From: Sediminicoccus rosea
Lineage (GTDB): Bacteria > Pseudomonadota > Alphaproteobacteria > Acetobacterales > Acetobacteraceae
DNA length: 64,000 bases
Reading direction: 5' to 3'
NCBI RefSeq assembly: GCF_033547095.1
Contig: NZ_CP137852.1
Location: forward strand, 1,109,501-1,173,500
The notes under the pieces are model-generated. The model saw only the letters and a list, made by a program, of their open reading frames with translations, searched no databases and was not told the DNA's origin. The position numbers were made by a program, and so were the translations under genes. Below are positions 16,912 to 26,340 of this stretch, one piece after another; the first letter of the stretch is position 1, and every line of letters starts with the position of its first letter.

Positions 16912-17342
16912 CCTTTCACCGCCTCCCCCGCGGCGCGCAGCGCGGCGGGCAGGGGCACGGTCTCGGATTGCGCGGCGCGCTTCACATAGACATGGGTGAA
17001 GTGCCCCTCCGCCGCCGCGCGCTCCTCGTCATTGCGGAACAGCGCGAGCGCATAGGTGATGGAGGAGGTGCCGAGGCGCGTGACGCGCAGCCCGCCCGTG
17101 ATCTCGTCCGGGAAGGCGAGGGGCGCGTGGTAGCGGCAGCCCGTCTCGACGACGAGGCCGACATGCTCGCTGCTCTTGAGGTCCAGCACGCCATGCGCCA
17201 GCAGGAAGCGCGCGACCAGCGTGTCGAAGAAGCTGTAGTGCTGGACGTTGTTCATGTGGCCGTAGATGTCGTTGTCCATCCAGCGCGTGGGCATGGGCAG
17301 GAACCACCGGTAGTCGCTCCGGTTGCCAGGCGGCGCCCTCAT
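16908..17342 (-). CDS. Hot-dog fold acyl-CoA thioesterase (FadM/YbgC-like)
   Basis: 144 residues with RWMDNDIYGHMNNVQHYSFF, containing the Asp and GHxNN signature of 4-hydroxybenzoyl-CoA thioesterase-type hot-dog enzymes. It would hydrolyse an acyl-CoA in the cytoplasm. It overlaps the upstream binding-protein-like gene and the downstream P-type ATPase gene by 4 nt each. The functional link among these three genes is not evident. Confidence 0.85.
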   Translation of the reverse strand: MRAPPGNRSDYRWFLPMPTRWMDNDIYGHMNNVQHYSFFDTLVARFLLAHGVLDLKSSEHVGLVVETGCRYHAPLAFPDEITGGLRVTRLGTSSITYALALFRNDEERAAAEGHFTHVYVKRAAQSETVPLPAALRAAGEAVKG

Positions 17343-18280
17343 GGCAGCGCCCCCTTTGCCTGCGCCCCCTGGGCCAGCGCCTCCGCCACCACCGCCTCAT
17401 CCACGCAGAGGTCGAAATCCGGGATATGCGGCAGGGCGCCGGCGCGGATCATGGCCTCGCCCAGGGCCTGGAAGGCGGCGCGGGGCATATGCGGGCCGTC
17501 GGTCCACAGGCCCGCTGCCTGGTAGCGCGCCACGGCGCGTTCCCGCGTGGCCTGCGGCAAGTCGGGGAAGCGCGCTTCCAGCAGCGTCGCGATCTCGGCC
17601 GGTGCGGCCGTCTCCATCCAGCGCAGCGTCTCGGCCAGGGCGCGCACCATGCCGCGCATCGCCTCGCGCCGCGATGCGAGCGTCTCGGTCGTGCTGTAGA
17701 GCGAGCTATAGGCCATCGGCCCGGTGCTGGCCTGGCTGAACCAGACCGCGCCGCCCGCCTCCTCCACCTGCGAGGCGAAGGGCTCGAAGACCTGGATGGC
17801 GTCGAGCTTGCCTTCCAGCAGGGAGGCCACGTTCTGCGCCATGGTCCCGCCCGCGCGGTCCTTCACCTTGCGGCCGCCGGCGCGGGCCACCGCATCGGCC
17901 AGGCACCAGACGGGGGTGGGCACCTCGGTCACGAGTCCCAGGCGGAAGCCGTTCAACTCCGCCAGATGCAGCCCCTCGCGGGCCGAACGGCCCATGATCA
18001 GGAAGGGGTCGCGCATGATGACGGCGCAGAAGGCCGTAAGCGGGGAGGCGGGGTCCGCCGCGCGGTGCTGCATGACGCGCATCGGCCCGCTCCAGGCGAG
18101 GTCGGCGCGGCCTGCCAGCACGGCCTCGGCGGCCAAGGTGGGGGTGCCGGCGGTTTCCATCCGCAGGTCCAGCCCATTCCGGGTGAAGGCGCCGCGCGCC
18201 TCGGCCAGGTAATAGGGGGCGTAGAACAGGGCGCGGAAGGGCTCGGCGAGGATCAGGGTCTCGGGCTTGTTCTTGGACAT
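17339..18280 (-). CDS. NMT1/THI5-like binding-protein homologue lacking a signal peptide
   Basis: A 313-residue protein with the SsuA/NMT1-like fold (ILAEPFRALFYAPYYLAEARGAF, GRADLAWSGPMRVM, LLEGKLDAIQVFEPFASQ). The start at the ATG 18278-18280 gives MSKNKPETL and goes straight into the first beta strand; neither it nor the in-frame extension upstream encodes a signal peptide. No permease or ATPase adjoins it. It may be a cytoplasmic enzyme or sensor related to THI5/ThiY, or a moonlighting solute protein. It heads an operon with the thioesterase and the metal pump. Confidence 0.78.
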   Translation of the reverse strand: MSKNKPETLILAEPFRALFYAPYYLAEARGAFTRNGLDLRMETAGTPTLAAEAVLAGRADLAWSGPMRVMQHRAADPASPLTAFCAVIMRDPFLIMGRSAREGLHLAELNGFRLGLVTEVPTPVWCLADAVARAGGRKVKDRAGGTMAQNVASLLEGKLDAIQVFEPFASQVEEAGGAVWFSQASTGPMAYSSLYSTTETLASRREAMRGMVRALAETLRWMETAAPAEIATLLEARFPDLPQATRERAVARYQAAGLWTDGPHMPRAAFQALGEAMIRAGALPHIPDFDLCVDEAVVAEALAQGAQAKGALP

Positions 18281-18405
18281 GAGGCCAGCATGCGGCGGAT
18301 TCGGCACGGATTCCACTCCCGCTCCCGCAGTTGGGGCTTCGCTGGCGGCGCGCGGGCGGCTATCACACCGGCTTCACCTGTTGCCCCGGGAAGCCCTTGG
18401 ACCCC

Positions 18406-19179
18406 ATGACCGCCGAAGCTAGGCCCATTCAGCCCCCTTCCGGCCCGCCCACCGAAACCTTCCGCCTGCGCGGCAGCAACTACAGCCTGCTGACGCTACG
18501 GCTGCTGACGGGCGATGTCGGGGCGGTGCTGCCGGCGCTGGGGGACCAGTTCCGGAAAGCGCCCGGCTTCCTGCGCTATGCCCCCATCGCCATCAGCCTC
18601 GATGACCTGGGCGGCGAACAGGTGGATTTCCCCGCCCTGGTCGCCGGGCTGCGCGCGCTGGAGATCCTGCCGATCGGCGTGGTGGGCGGGCCGCAATTGC
18701 TGCGCGCCGCCGCCGCCGGCGCCGGCCTGCCCACGCTGCGCCCGGCCGGCCAGCGCGACACGGAGGTGGAGGCGCCCTCGCCCGTCGCGGCCCCGCCGGT
18801 CGCCATCGCGCCCGCCGCCACAGCCGAGCCGCCGCGCCCGGCCCCCGCCGCGCGGACCATGGTCGTGAACCAGAATGTCCGCGCCGGGCAGCGCGTCTAT
18901 GCCGAGGGGAGCGACCTGATCGTCGTGGGCTCGGTCAATGCCGGGGCCGAGGTGCTGGCCGATGGCAATATCCACATCTACGGCGCGCTGCGTGGCCGGG
19001 CGCTGGCCGGCGCCTCGGAGGATGGCGAGGCGCGCATCTTCGCCCAGAATTTCGACCCGGAGCTGGTGGCCATCTCCGGGTTCTACGCGGTGCGCGAGGG
19101 GCTGACCCCCGCCTCCATCGGCCGGGGCGTGCAGGTGCGCCTCGATGGCGAGCAATTGCGGTTCGACCCCTTCGGTTGA
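18406..19179 (+). CDS. minC: Septum-site-determining protein MinC
   Basis: 257 residues. The N-terminal domain (about 15-105) ends in LEILPIGVVGG; a Pro/Ala-rich linker (about 115-155) leads to the C-terminal beta-helix with VRAGQRVYAEGSDLIVVGSV and NAGAEVLADGNIHIYGALRGRA, the MinD-binding domain typical of MinC. MinC inhibits FtsZ polymerisation away from midcell. The start at 18406 is the first ATG giving a plausible N-terminus; the preceding frame extension looks non-coding. minD follows after 30 nt. Confidence 0.95.
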   Translation: MTAEARPIQPPSGPPTETFRLRGSNYSLLTLRLLTGDVGAVLPALGDQFRKAPGFLRYAPIAISLDDLGGEQVDFPALVAGLRALEILPIGVVGGPQLLRAAAAGAGLPTLRPAGQRDTEVEAPSPVAAPPVAIAPAATAEPPRPAPAARTMVVNQNVRAGQRVYAEGSDLIVVGSVNAGAEVLADGNIHIYGALRGRALAGASEDGEARIFAQNFDPELVAISGFYAVREGLTPASIGRGVQVRLDGEQLRFDPFG

Positions 19180-19209
19180 ATCCTTGAACCACTCACGAAG
19201 GAACACAGC

Positions 19210-20027
<818 letters not shown>

Positions 20028-20031
<4 letters not shown>

Positions 20032-20312
20032 GCTGGCTGAACTTCTTCCGCAAGGAGCGCGAGACCAAGGGCACCGCCTCCACCGCGAAGGACCGTCTGC
20101 AGGTCATCATCAGCCATGAGCGCGTGAGCCGCACCCAGGCGGATTTCCTGCCCAAGCTGCAGCAGGAGCTGGTGGCGGTCGTCGCGCGCTACGTCGCGAT
20201 CGATCCGGCCAAGGTGCAGGTCAACCTGGAGCGCGGCGGCGATTTCTCCACGCTCGCGATCGACATCGAGCTGCCGGGCCCGGCCGCCGTGCCGGGTGGC
20301 CGCGCGGCGTGA
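20028..20312 (+). CDS. minE: MinD topological specificity factor MinE
   Basis: 94 residues. Begins MSWLNFFRKERE, a membrane-binding amphipathic N-terminus; AKDRLQVIISHER is the MinD-contact helix/strand and the rest the dimerisation domain. Overlaps minD by ATGA and overlaps the following serine hydrolase gene by GTGA. Confidence 0.96.
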
Positions 20313-21349
20313 ACGCTGACCTCAAGGCCGCGACGGAATTCGCCGCGGCGCACGAAACCCCCTGGCCGCGCGACATCCTGGCCCATCTGGAAGGCGGCTT
20401 CTTCGAAGGCCCGCCCGACAATGCGGTGATCGGCCCCACCGCCCCGCGTGGCGGCCCGAACGGCGTGATCTACCAGCACGGCAAGCGCATCGCCGAATGG
20501 GGCGACCCTACGCGCGCCGACATGACCTTCAGCGTGGCCAAGAGCTACCTCGCCATGCTGGCGGGCCTTGCCGTGCAGGAGGGCTTGCTGCCCGATCTCG
20601 AAGCGCGCGTGAGCGACCGCGTGCCGCATGAGGCCTTCGCCACCGCTCAGAACGTCCCCATCACCTGGCGGCATCTGCTGACCAACACCTCCGAATTCGA
20701 GGGCACGCTCTTCGGCAAGAGCGACCTGATTGATCGCGGCCGGAACCTCGGCGTGGAAGGGCAGGGCAAGAAGCGCAGCCCGCGCCCCATGCAGCCGCCC
20801 GGCAGCTACTGGGAATACAACGACGTGCGCGTGAACGCGCTGGCGCTGGCCCTGCTGCACCTGTTCCGCCGGCCGCTGCCCGAAATCTGGGCCGAGCGGA
20901 TCATGGCGCCGATCGGTGCCGGCACCGGCTGGCAATGGCGCGGCTATGCCACCTCCCAGGTCGAGATTGACGGCCGGATGATCGAGAGCGTCTCGGGCGG
21001 CGGGCATTGGGGCGGCGGCATCATCATCAATGCCGAGGACCAGGCGCGCGTCGGCCTGCTCGTCGCCGCCGATGGGGAATGGAACGGCAAGCGGATCATC
21101 GCCAAGGAGTGGCTGGATCTCTGCCGCACGCCCTGCGCCCTGAACCCGCATTACGGCTTCCTCTTCTGGCTCAACACCGGCCGCACCAAGTGGCCGGCGG
21201 CGAGCGAGGGGGCCGTGTGCTTCTCCGGCGCCGGCGGCAACACCACCTGGATGGAACCGGCCGAGGGCATCGTCGCCGTCTCGCGCTGGCTCGATCCGGC
21301 GCATCTGAACGGCTTCATGGGGATGGTGCGGGCGGCCCTCGCCAAATAG
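20309..21349 (+). CDS. Serine hydrolase, beta-lactamase/esterase fold (class C-like)
   Basis: 346 residues without signal peptide. Ser75 and Lys78 form the SxxK motif (TFSVAKSYLAM) and YND at EYNDVRVNA the YxN motif. GGGHWGGGI lies where the third KTG-like box is expected. The family contains esterases, peptidases and penicillin-binding-like proteins. A cytosolic location makes a peptidoglycan role less likely. It begins with GTG at 20309 overlapping minE, so it belongs to the min transcript. Its last two codons and stop lie in a tandem repeat. Confidence 0.8.
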   Translation: MNADLKAATEFAAAHETPWPRDILAHLEGGFFEGPPDNAVIGPTAPRGGPNGVIYQHGKRIAEWGDPTRADMTFSVAKSYLAMLAGLAVQEGLLPDLEARVSDRVPHEAFATAQNVPITWRHLLTNTSEFEGTLFGKSDLIDRGRNLGVEGQGKKRSPRPMQPPGSYWEYNDVRVNALALALLHLFRRPLPEIWAERIMAPIGAGTGWQWRGYATSQVEIDGRMIESVSGGGHWGGGIIINAEDQARVGLLVAADGEWNGKRIIAKEWLDLCRTPCALNPHYGFLFWLNTGRTKWPAASEGAVCFSGAGGNTTWMEPAEGIVAVSRWLDPAHLNGFMGMVRAALAK

Positions 21350-21385
21350 GGCTTGCCAAATAGGGCTTGCCAAATAGGGCTTGCC
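21341..21385. repeat. 14-bp tandem repeat, 3.2 copies
   Basis: The unit GCCAAATAGGGCTT is repeated without a mismatch at 21341-21354, 21355-21368 and 21369-21382, followed by GCC. The first copy contains the last two codons and the TAG of the serine hydrolase. A further copy of the first 13 bases lies at 22968-22980. Confidence 0.9.
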
Positions 21386-21418
21386 AGGGGCGCGTGCCGG
21401 TGAAGACACTGCGCGGGC

Positions 21419-22933
21419 ATGAGCCTCGCCCGCATCGCCACCTTTGCCTTCGCCGGCATCAACGCTGTTCCGGTGGAGGTGCAGGTCCAGCTGGCGCCGG
21501 GCCTGCCGGCCTTCCTGCTGGTGGGCCTGGCCGACAAGGCGGTCGGCGAATCGCGCGAGCGGGTGCGCGCTGCGCTGACCGGCCTCGGCCTCGCGCTCCC
21601 GCCCAAGCGCGTGCTGGTGAACCTGGCCCCGGCCGACCTCGCGAAGGAGGGCAGCCATTATGACCTGCCCATCGCGCTCGCCCTGCTCGCCGCCATGGAG
21701 ATCCTCCCGCGGGAGGAACTGGCCGGTTTCGCGGCGCTCGGCGAACTCTCGCTCGATGGCTCCATCCTGCCGGTGGCGGGCGTGCTGCCGGCGGCGCTGG
21801 GCGCCTCGCAGCGCGGCCTCGGCCTGATCTGCCCGGCCGCGCAGGGAGGCGAGGCCGCCTGGGCCGGCCGCGGCGAGGTGCTGGCGCCGCCCGACCTGCC
21901 GGCCATCCTCAACCATTTCCGCGGCGTCCAGGTGATGAGTCCGCCCGAGCCGCCACGCCTGGAGCGCGAGGCCTGGCGCGGCCCCTGCCTCTCGGAGGTG
22001 AAGGGGCAGGAGAGCGCCAAGCGCGCGCTGGAGATCGCCGCCGCCGGTGGCCACAATTTGCTGATGATCGGCCCACCCGGGGCCGGGAAATCCATGCTGG
22101 CCGCCCGCCTGCCCGGCCTCCTGCCCGACCTGACGCCGGGCGAGGCGCTGGAACTCTCCATGGTGCATTCCGTCGCCGGCCTGCTGCGCGACGGCAAGCT
22201 GCTGACCCGCCCGCCCTTCCGCGAGCCGCACCATTCCGCAAGCCAGGCCGCCCTGATCGGTGGTGGCGCCCGCGCTCGGCCGGGCGAGATCAGCCTCGCG
22301 CATCACGGCGTGCTCTTCCTCGACGAATGGCCGGAGTTTCCGCGCCCCGCGCTGGAGGCACTGCGCCAGCCGATGGAGACGGGCCGCGCCGTCATCGCCC
22401 GCGCCAACGCGCATGTGGAATATCCCGCGCGCTTCCAGTGCATCGCGGCCATGAACCCCTGCCGCTGCGGCCATCTGGGCGAGGCGGGGCGCGAGTGCTC
22501 CCGTGCGCCCCGCTGCGGCGAGGAATATGCCGAGCGCCTGAGCGGCCCGCTGCTGGACCGCATGGACATTACCCTCCAGGTCCAGGCCGTGCCGCCGGCC
22601 GAGCTTTCGCGCGCGCCGGCCGGCGAGACGACGCAGCGCATCGCCGCCCGCGTCCAGGCGGCGCGCGACATCCAGCGCGCCCGCTGGGGCGAGGACGGGC
22701 CGCGGCACAACGCCGCCGCCGATGGCGCGCTGCTGGAGGAGCGCGGCGGGCTGCTGCCCGAGGCGCGGCAATTGCTGGAACAGGCGGCCGAGCGGCTGGG
22801 CCTTTCCGCGCGCGGCTTCGTGCGCTCGATCCGCCTCGCACGCACCATCGCGGACCTCGCCGGCAGCGCCAGCATCCAGCGCACGCATCTGGCCGAGGCG
22901 CTGTCCTATCGGGGGCGCCGCCGCGCCGCCTGA
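21419..22933 (+). CDS. comM: YifB/ComM-family Mg-chelatase-like AAA+ ATPase
   Basis: 504 residues. N-terminal ChlI/Lon-protease-like domain (about 1-170), then the AAA+ core with Walker A GPPGAGKS (Lys224), Walker B GVLFLDEWPEF and FQCIAAMNPCRCGH, a cysteine-containing motif typical of the family, and a C-terminal Mg-chelatase domain. ComM is a hexameric helicase that promotes branch migration during natural transformation; in species not known to be competent the role is open. It starts with ATG 36 nt after the tandem repeat. Confidence 0.92.
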   Translation: MSLARIATFAFAGINAVPVEVQVQLAPGLPAFLLVGLADKAVGESRERVRAALTGLGLALPPKRVLVNLAPADLAKEGSHYDLPIALALLAAMEILPREELAGFAALGELSLDGSILPVAGVLPAALGASQRGLGLICPAAQGGEAAWAGRGEVLAPPDLPAILNHFRGVQVMSPPEPPRLEREAWRGPCLSEVKGQESAKRALEIAAAGGHNLLMIGPPGAGKSMLAARLPGLLPDLTPGEALELSMVHSVAGLLRDGKLLTRPPFREPHHSASQAALIGGGARARPGEISLAHHGVLFLDEWPEFPRPALEALRQPMETGRAVIARANAHVEYPARFQCIAAMNPCRCGHLGEAGRECSRAPRCGEEYAERLSGPLLDRMDITLQVQAVPPAELSRAPAGETTQRIAARVQAARDIQRARWGEDGPRHNAAADGALLEERGGLLPEARQLLEQAAERLGLSARGFVRSIRLARTIADLAGSASIQRTHLAEALSYRGRRRAA

Positions 22934-22967
22934 CAAGGCGGCTTGACACCCCTGCGTGACGGGGGCG

Positions 22968-22980
22968 GCCAAATAGGGCT
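22968..22980 (+). repeat. Isolated copy of the GCCAAATAGGGCT repeat upstream of ggt
   Basis: A 13-base identical match to the 14-bp unit found 1.6 kb upstream at 21341-21382. It lies 12 nt before the start of the gamma-glutamyltransferase gene. TTGACA at 22943-22948 lies just upstream, but the spacing to an AT-rich hexamer (about 20-22 nt) is long for a housekeeping promoter. Confidence 0.6.
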
Positions 22981-22992
22981 ACACCCGCCGGC

Positions 22993-24696
22993 GTGATTCG
23001 CGCGCCCCTCCTTGCCCTGCTCCTGCTGATGGCCGCCCCAGTGGCCTCGCAGCGCGTGGCCGCGCAGCCCGTGGTGGCGCAGAACCACATGGTCGTCGCC
23101 TCGCATCCGCTGGCAGCCGAGGCCGGCCAGGCCATGCTCCGCGCCGGCGGCTCGGCGGTGGATGCGGCCATCGCCGTGCAGGCGGTGCTGACCCTGGTGG
23201 AGCCGCAATCCTCCGGCATCGGCGGCGGCGCCTTCCTGCTGCACTGGGACCCCGCCACGCGTGAGCTTGCAGCCTGGGACGGGCGGGAGACGGCCCCCGC
23301 CGCCGCCCGCGGCGACCTCTTCCTGCGCGACGGCCGGCCCCTCGATTTCTTCGACGCCGCGGTGGGCGGCCGCGCGGTCGGCGTGCCCGGCGTCGTTCGC
23401 ATGCTGGAGGAGGCGCATCGCGCCCATGGCAGGCTGGCCTGGGCCGAGCTCTTCGCCCCGGCCATCCGCCTCGCCGAGGAAGGCTTCGAGGTCTCGCCCC
23501 GCCTGGCGCAGCTGCTCAGCGCCTTTGGTGGCTCGCTGCGGCGTGACCCGGGGGCGCGGGCCATCTACTTCACGGCGGAGGGCGCACCGCTGGCCGAGGG
23601 TGCCAGGCTGCGCAATCCCGCGCTGGCCGCCACCCTGCGCGCCATCGCGGAGGAGGGCGCCGCCGCGCTGCATCGCGGCCCCATCGCGCAGGACATCGTG
23701 CGCACGGTGCGCGGCCACGCCAACCCAGGCCTGATGACGGCCGATGACCTGGCGGGCTACGCGCCGGTGCGCCGCGCGGCGCTCTGCCTGCCCTATCGCG
23801 CCTATACTCTCTGCGGCCCGCCGCCGCCCTCGGGTGCGGCGGTGGTCCTGCAGATCCTGGGCCTGCTCGGCCATTTCGAGATGCCGGGGCTCGATCCCGC
23901 GGGGCTCGATTCCGCCATGCTGCTGGGCGAGGCCGGGCGCCTCGCCTTCGCCGACCGCAACCGCTTCATGGCTGACCCCGGCTTCGTGCCGGTGCCGGTG
24001 ACCGGCCTGCTGGACGGCGCCTATCTGACCGGCCGCGCGCAGTTGCTCTCGCCGGACCGCGCCATCGCCGCGCCGCAGCCCGGCAATCCACGCCGCTTTG
24101 GCCCGCCGCTGGCCAGCCAGCCGCCGCAGCCCGAGGGCGGCACGGCGCACATGTCCATTCTGGATGCCGAGGGCCGTGCCGTTTCGATGACGACGACGGT
24201 GGAGGGGGCCTTCGGCGCGCATGTCGTGGTGCGGGGCTTCTTCCTGAACAACCAGCTCACCGATTTCTCCTTCCTGCCGGAGATGGAGGGCCGCCCGGTC
24301 GCCAACCGCGTCGAGGGCGGCAAGCGGCCGCGCTCCTCCATGTCGCCCATGCTGGTCTTCCAGCAGGGGCAGTTGGAGGCGGTGGTGGGCTCGCCGGGGG
24401 GCGCGCGCATCATCGGCTATGTGGCGCAAGCGCTGGTCGCGATGCTCGACTGGAACCTCGACCCGCAGGCGGCGGCGGCGCTGCCGCATGTGGGTGCCCT
24501 GAACGCGATGACCGAGGTGGAGCGCGGCACCGCCGCCGCCGGCCTCGCCCCCGCGCTGGTCGCCCGCGGCGCGCCGGCCGAGGCGCGGGAGATGAATTCC
24601 GGCCTGAACCTCATTCGCATCCAGCGCCAGGGTGAGGCGCGGCGCCTGCTCGGTGGCGCCGACCCGCGCCGCGAAGGGATGGTCGCCGGTGACTGA
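22993..24696 (+). CDS. ggt: Gamma-glutamyltransferase
   Basis: A 567-residue periplasmic precursor starting at a GTG, with a hydrophobic signal peptide ([18 protein letters not shown]). Thr384 in [10 protein letters not shown] is the self-cleavage site and nucleophile that forms the small subunit. [35 protein letters not shown] and RPRSSMSPM are conserved GGT motifs. It transfers or hydrolyses gamma-glutamyl groups, for example of glutathione. Length is as usual for the family. Confidence 0.93.
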   Translation: MIRAPLLALLLLMAAPVASQRVAAQPVVAQNHMVVASHPLAAEAGQAMLRAGGSAVDAAIAVQAVLTLVEPQSSGIGGGAFLLHWDPATRELAAWDGRETAPAAARGDLFLRDGRPLDFFDAAVGGRAVGVPGVVRMLEEAHRAHGRLAWAELFAPAIRLAEEGFEVSPRLAQLLSAFGGSLRRDPGARAIYFTAEGAPLAEGARLRNPALAATLRAIAEEGAAALHRGPIAQDIVRTVRGHANPGLMTADDLAGYAPVRRAALCLPYRAYTLCGPPPPSGAAVVLQILGLLGHFEMPGLDPAGLDSAMLLGEAGRLAFADRNRFMADPGFVPVPVTGLLDGAYLTGRAQLLSPDRAIAAPQPGNPRRFGPPLASQPPQPEGGTAHMSILDAEGRAVSMTTTVEGAFGAHVVVRGFFLNNQLTDFSFLPEMEGRPVANRVEGGKRPRSSMSPMLVFQQGQLEAVVGSPGGARIIGYVAQALVAMLDWNLDPQAAAALPHVGALNAMTEVERGTAAAGLAPALVARGAPAEAREMNSGLNLIRIQRQGEARRLLGGADPRREGMVAGD

Positions 24697-24702
24697 ACGC
24701 GC

Positions 24703-25488
24703 ATGAGCCGCAGCCTTGCTCGCTTCCTCTCTGGCCTGGTCCGCAACGCCACGCGCCCCATGCGCCCGCGCCGGGCCGAGGCCACGCGCGCGCTGGTCTC
24801 CGAGATGCTGGTGCAGCGCCTGACGGTCCCGACCGAGGCTGGGCCGCTGCTGGTGGAATGCCCCTCGGCCCGGGCGCTGCACGATCCGCAGGGCTTCGGC
24901 CAGGACGAGCCGGAGACGGTGGCCTGGATCATGGGGCTGCCGGCGGGCTGCGTGCTCTGGGACATCGGCGCCAATATCGGGCTGTACAGCCTGTTCGCCG
25001 CGCGGCGTGGCCTGCGCGTGCTGGCCTTCGAGCCCTCGGCGTCCAGCTTCGCGGCGATGACGCGCAACATCGAGATCAACGGCTTCGACGACCGCATCTC
25101 GGCCTATTGCCTGGCCTTCGCCGAGCAAACCGCGCTCGTCACGCTGAACATGGCGAATACCGCCGCGGGCCATTCCATGCACAGCATCGAGGCGCGGGAG
25201 GGTGGCTTCCGCCAGGCCGTGCCGGGCTTCTCGGTGGATGAGTTCATGGCCCGCTTCGCGCCGCCGCCGCCCGATGCCATCAAGCTCGACGTGGACGGCA
25301 TCGAGCCCGCCATCCTGCGCGGCGCCATGGTCACGCTCAGGCGCCATGTGTGCGAGGTACTGGTGGAGATCGACGGCGCCAATGCGGCGGCCGGCGGCAA
25401 TGGCATCCCCGAATTGCTGGCCGAGGCCGGCTTCACGGAGGCGCCGATGGACGGCGCCGCGCGCAACCGGCGCTTCGTGAAGACCTAA
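24703..25488 (+). CDS. FkbM-family SAM methyltransferase
   Basis: 261 residues. VLWDIGANIGLYSLFAARRG is the SAM-binding glycine motif; LAFEPSASSF carries the acidic residue that binds the ribose; KLDVDGIEPAILRGA is the FkbM-specific motif. It likely O-methylates a sugar or a small molecule. It begins 6 nt after the ggt stop, so it may be co-transcribed, and its stop codon overlaps that of the convergent racemase gene. Confidence 0.85.
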   Translation: MSRSLARFLSGLVRNATRPMRPRRAEATRALVSEMLVQRLTVPTEAGPLLVECPSARALHDPQGFGQDEPETVAWIMGLPAGCVLWDIGANIGLYSLFAARRGLRVLAFEPSASSFAAMTRNIEINGFDDRISAYCLAFAEQTALVTLNMANTAAGHSMHSIEAREGGFRQAVPGFSVDEFMARFAPPPPDAIKLDVDGIEPAILRGAMVTLRRHVCEVLVEIDGANAAAGGNGIPELLAEAGFTEAPMDGAARNRRFVKT

Positions 25489-26204
25489 CCCGCGAGGCTC
25501 GCGGCCAGCGCGTCCGACAGGCCGATGCTGGGCGCGATGGAGCCGAGCTGGCGGGCGGCCGTTGCGGTCTCCGCAGCCTCGATGGCGCAGCGCAGCCCGT
25601 CCAGCACCGGGACCGTCACCTGCGGGGCCACCAGCGCATCCAGGCCGACCAGCCCCGCGCCGCCCAGCAGGATCACGCCCGCACCGCGCGCCACTTCGCC
25701 GCGCGCCGTCTCGGCCAGCAGGCCGGCGGCCTTGACCGGCTCGCGCGCGATCATGTCCCCGGTGGGCGGGATGGCGGCGACGCGAACCTTGTCCGGCCCC
25801 AGGCCGCGCAGCAGGAAGAACTCCTCCAGCATGGGCACCCAGGCGGCGCCGCCGGTCAGCACGCCGACGCGGGGGGCGAGGCGCAGGGCCGCGAAAATGG
25901 CCGCATCCGCCATGCCGAGGATGGGGATGGGGAAGCACTCCCGCGCCGCCTCCAGCCCCGGATCGCCGAAGCAGCCGATGATGGCGGCATCATAGCCCTT
26001 GGGGTTGTCCCGCCCGATCTCGGATGCCAGCGCGTCCAGCACCGCATGGGCCGCGACGGCCGAGGCCGCGCGCGAGGCGATGTAGCGCGCCCCGAAACGG
26101 GCGGTCATCGGCACGATTTCATGCTGGCACATGCCCCTCGCCCCCTGCGCCATGCGCTCGGTGATGGCGGGATCGGTGTTGCCGTTGAGGAGGAGAAGCT
26201 TCAT
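25485..26204 (-). CDS. Asp/Glu/hydantoin racemase family protein
   Basis: 239 residues, starting at the ATG 26202-26204 (MKLLLLNGNTDPAITERM). The two catalytic Cys are Cys in IIGCFGDPGL and a second position that here reads LLGGAGL rather than LLGCA, so the usual second cysteine appears replaced by Gly. Hydantoin racemases normally need both; one-Cys members exist in related decarboxylase-like families. It diverges from the ABC importer genes. The role may be racemisation or another carbanion reaction. Confidence 0.75.
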   Translation of the reverse strand: MKLLLLNGNTDPAITERMAQGARGMCQHEIVPMTARFGARYIASRAASAVAAHAVLDALASEIGRDNPKGYDAAIIGCFGDPGLEAARECFPIPILGMADAAIFAALRLAPRVGVLTGGAAWVPMLEEFFLLRGLGPDKVRVAAIPPTGDMIAREPVKAAGLLAETARGEVARGAGVILLGGAGLVGLDALVAPQVTVPVLDGLRCAIEAAETATAARQLGSIAPSIGLSDALAASLAG

Positions 26205-26274
26205 CGGCGGGCAGTTGTGCCCGGCCCTTGGGCAAAGGCAAGAGGGGGCTGGCCGATCATCCGGTTCAGGACGC

Positions 26275-26305
26275 TTGCCCCTCCGGGCCGCTTCGGCGCT
26301 AAGTA
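26275..26305 (+). promoter_or_regulatory. Weak sigma70-like promoter candidate for the ABC importer
   Basis: TTGCCC at 26275-26280 followed after about 17-19 nt by CTAAGT/TAAGTA at 26299-26305. The match is moderate and the spacing approximate; it is in the right place, 36 nt before the binding-protein start. Confidence 0.3.
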
Positions 26306-26340
26306 GGTGGGTGAGGAAACCCCAGACAGGGATCAAGAAC

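Noticed and set aside
21341-21385. Tandem repeat as a CRISPR array
   Set aside because: Units are 14 bp with no spacers and there are no cas genes.
20189-22972. 927-codon open frame antisense to the serine hydrolase and comM
   Set aside because: Runs antisense across two well-supported genes and has no recognisable domain; a by-product of few stop codons at ~70 % GC.
22906-25938. 1010-codon antisense open frame over ggt and the FkbM gene
   Set aside because: Same reason; composition is low-complexity Arg/Ala/Gly and spans opposite-strand genes with clear motifs.
26275-26340. Riboswitch upstream of the ABC importer
   Set aside because: The 136-nt gap shows no conserved aptamer pattern or stable stem set that I can identify.
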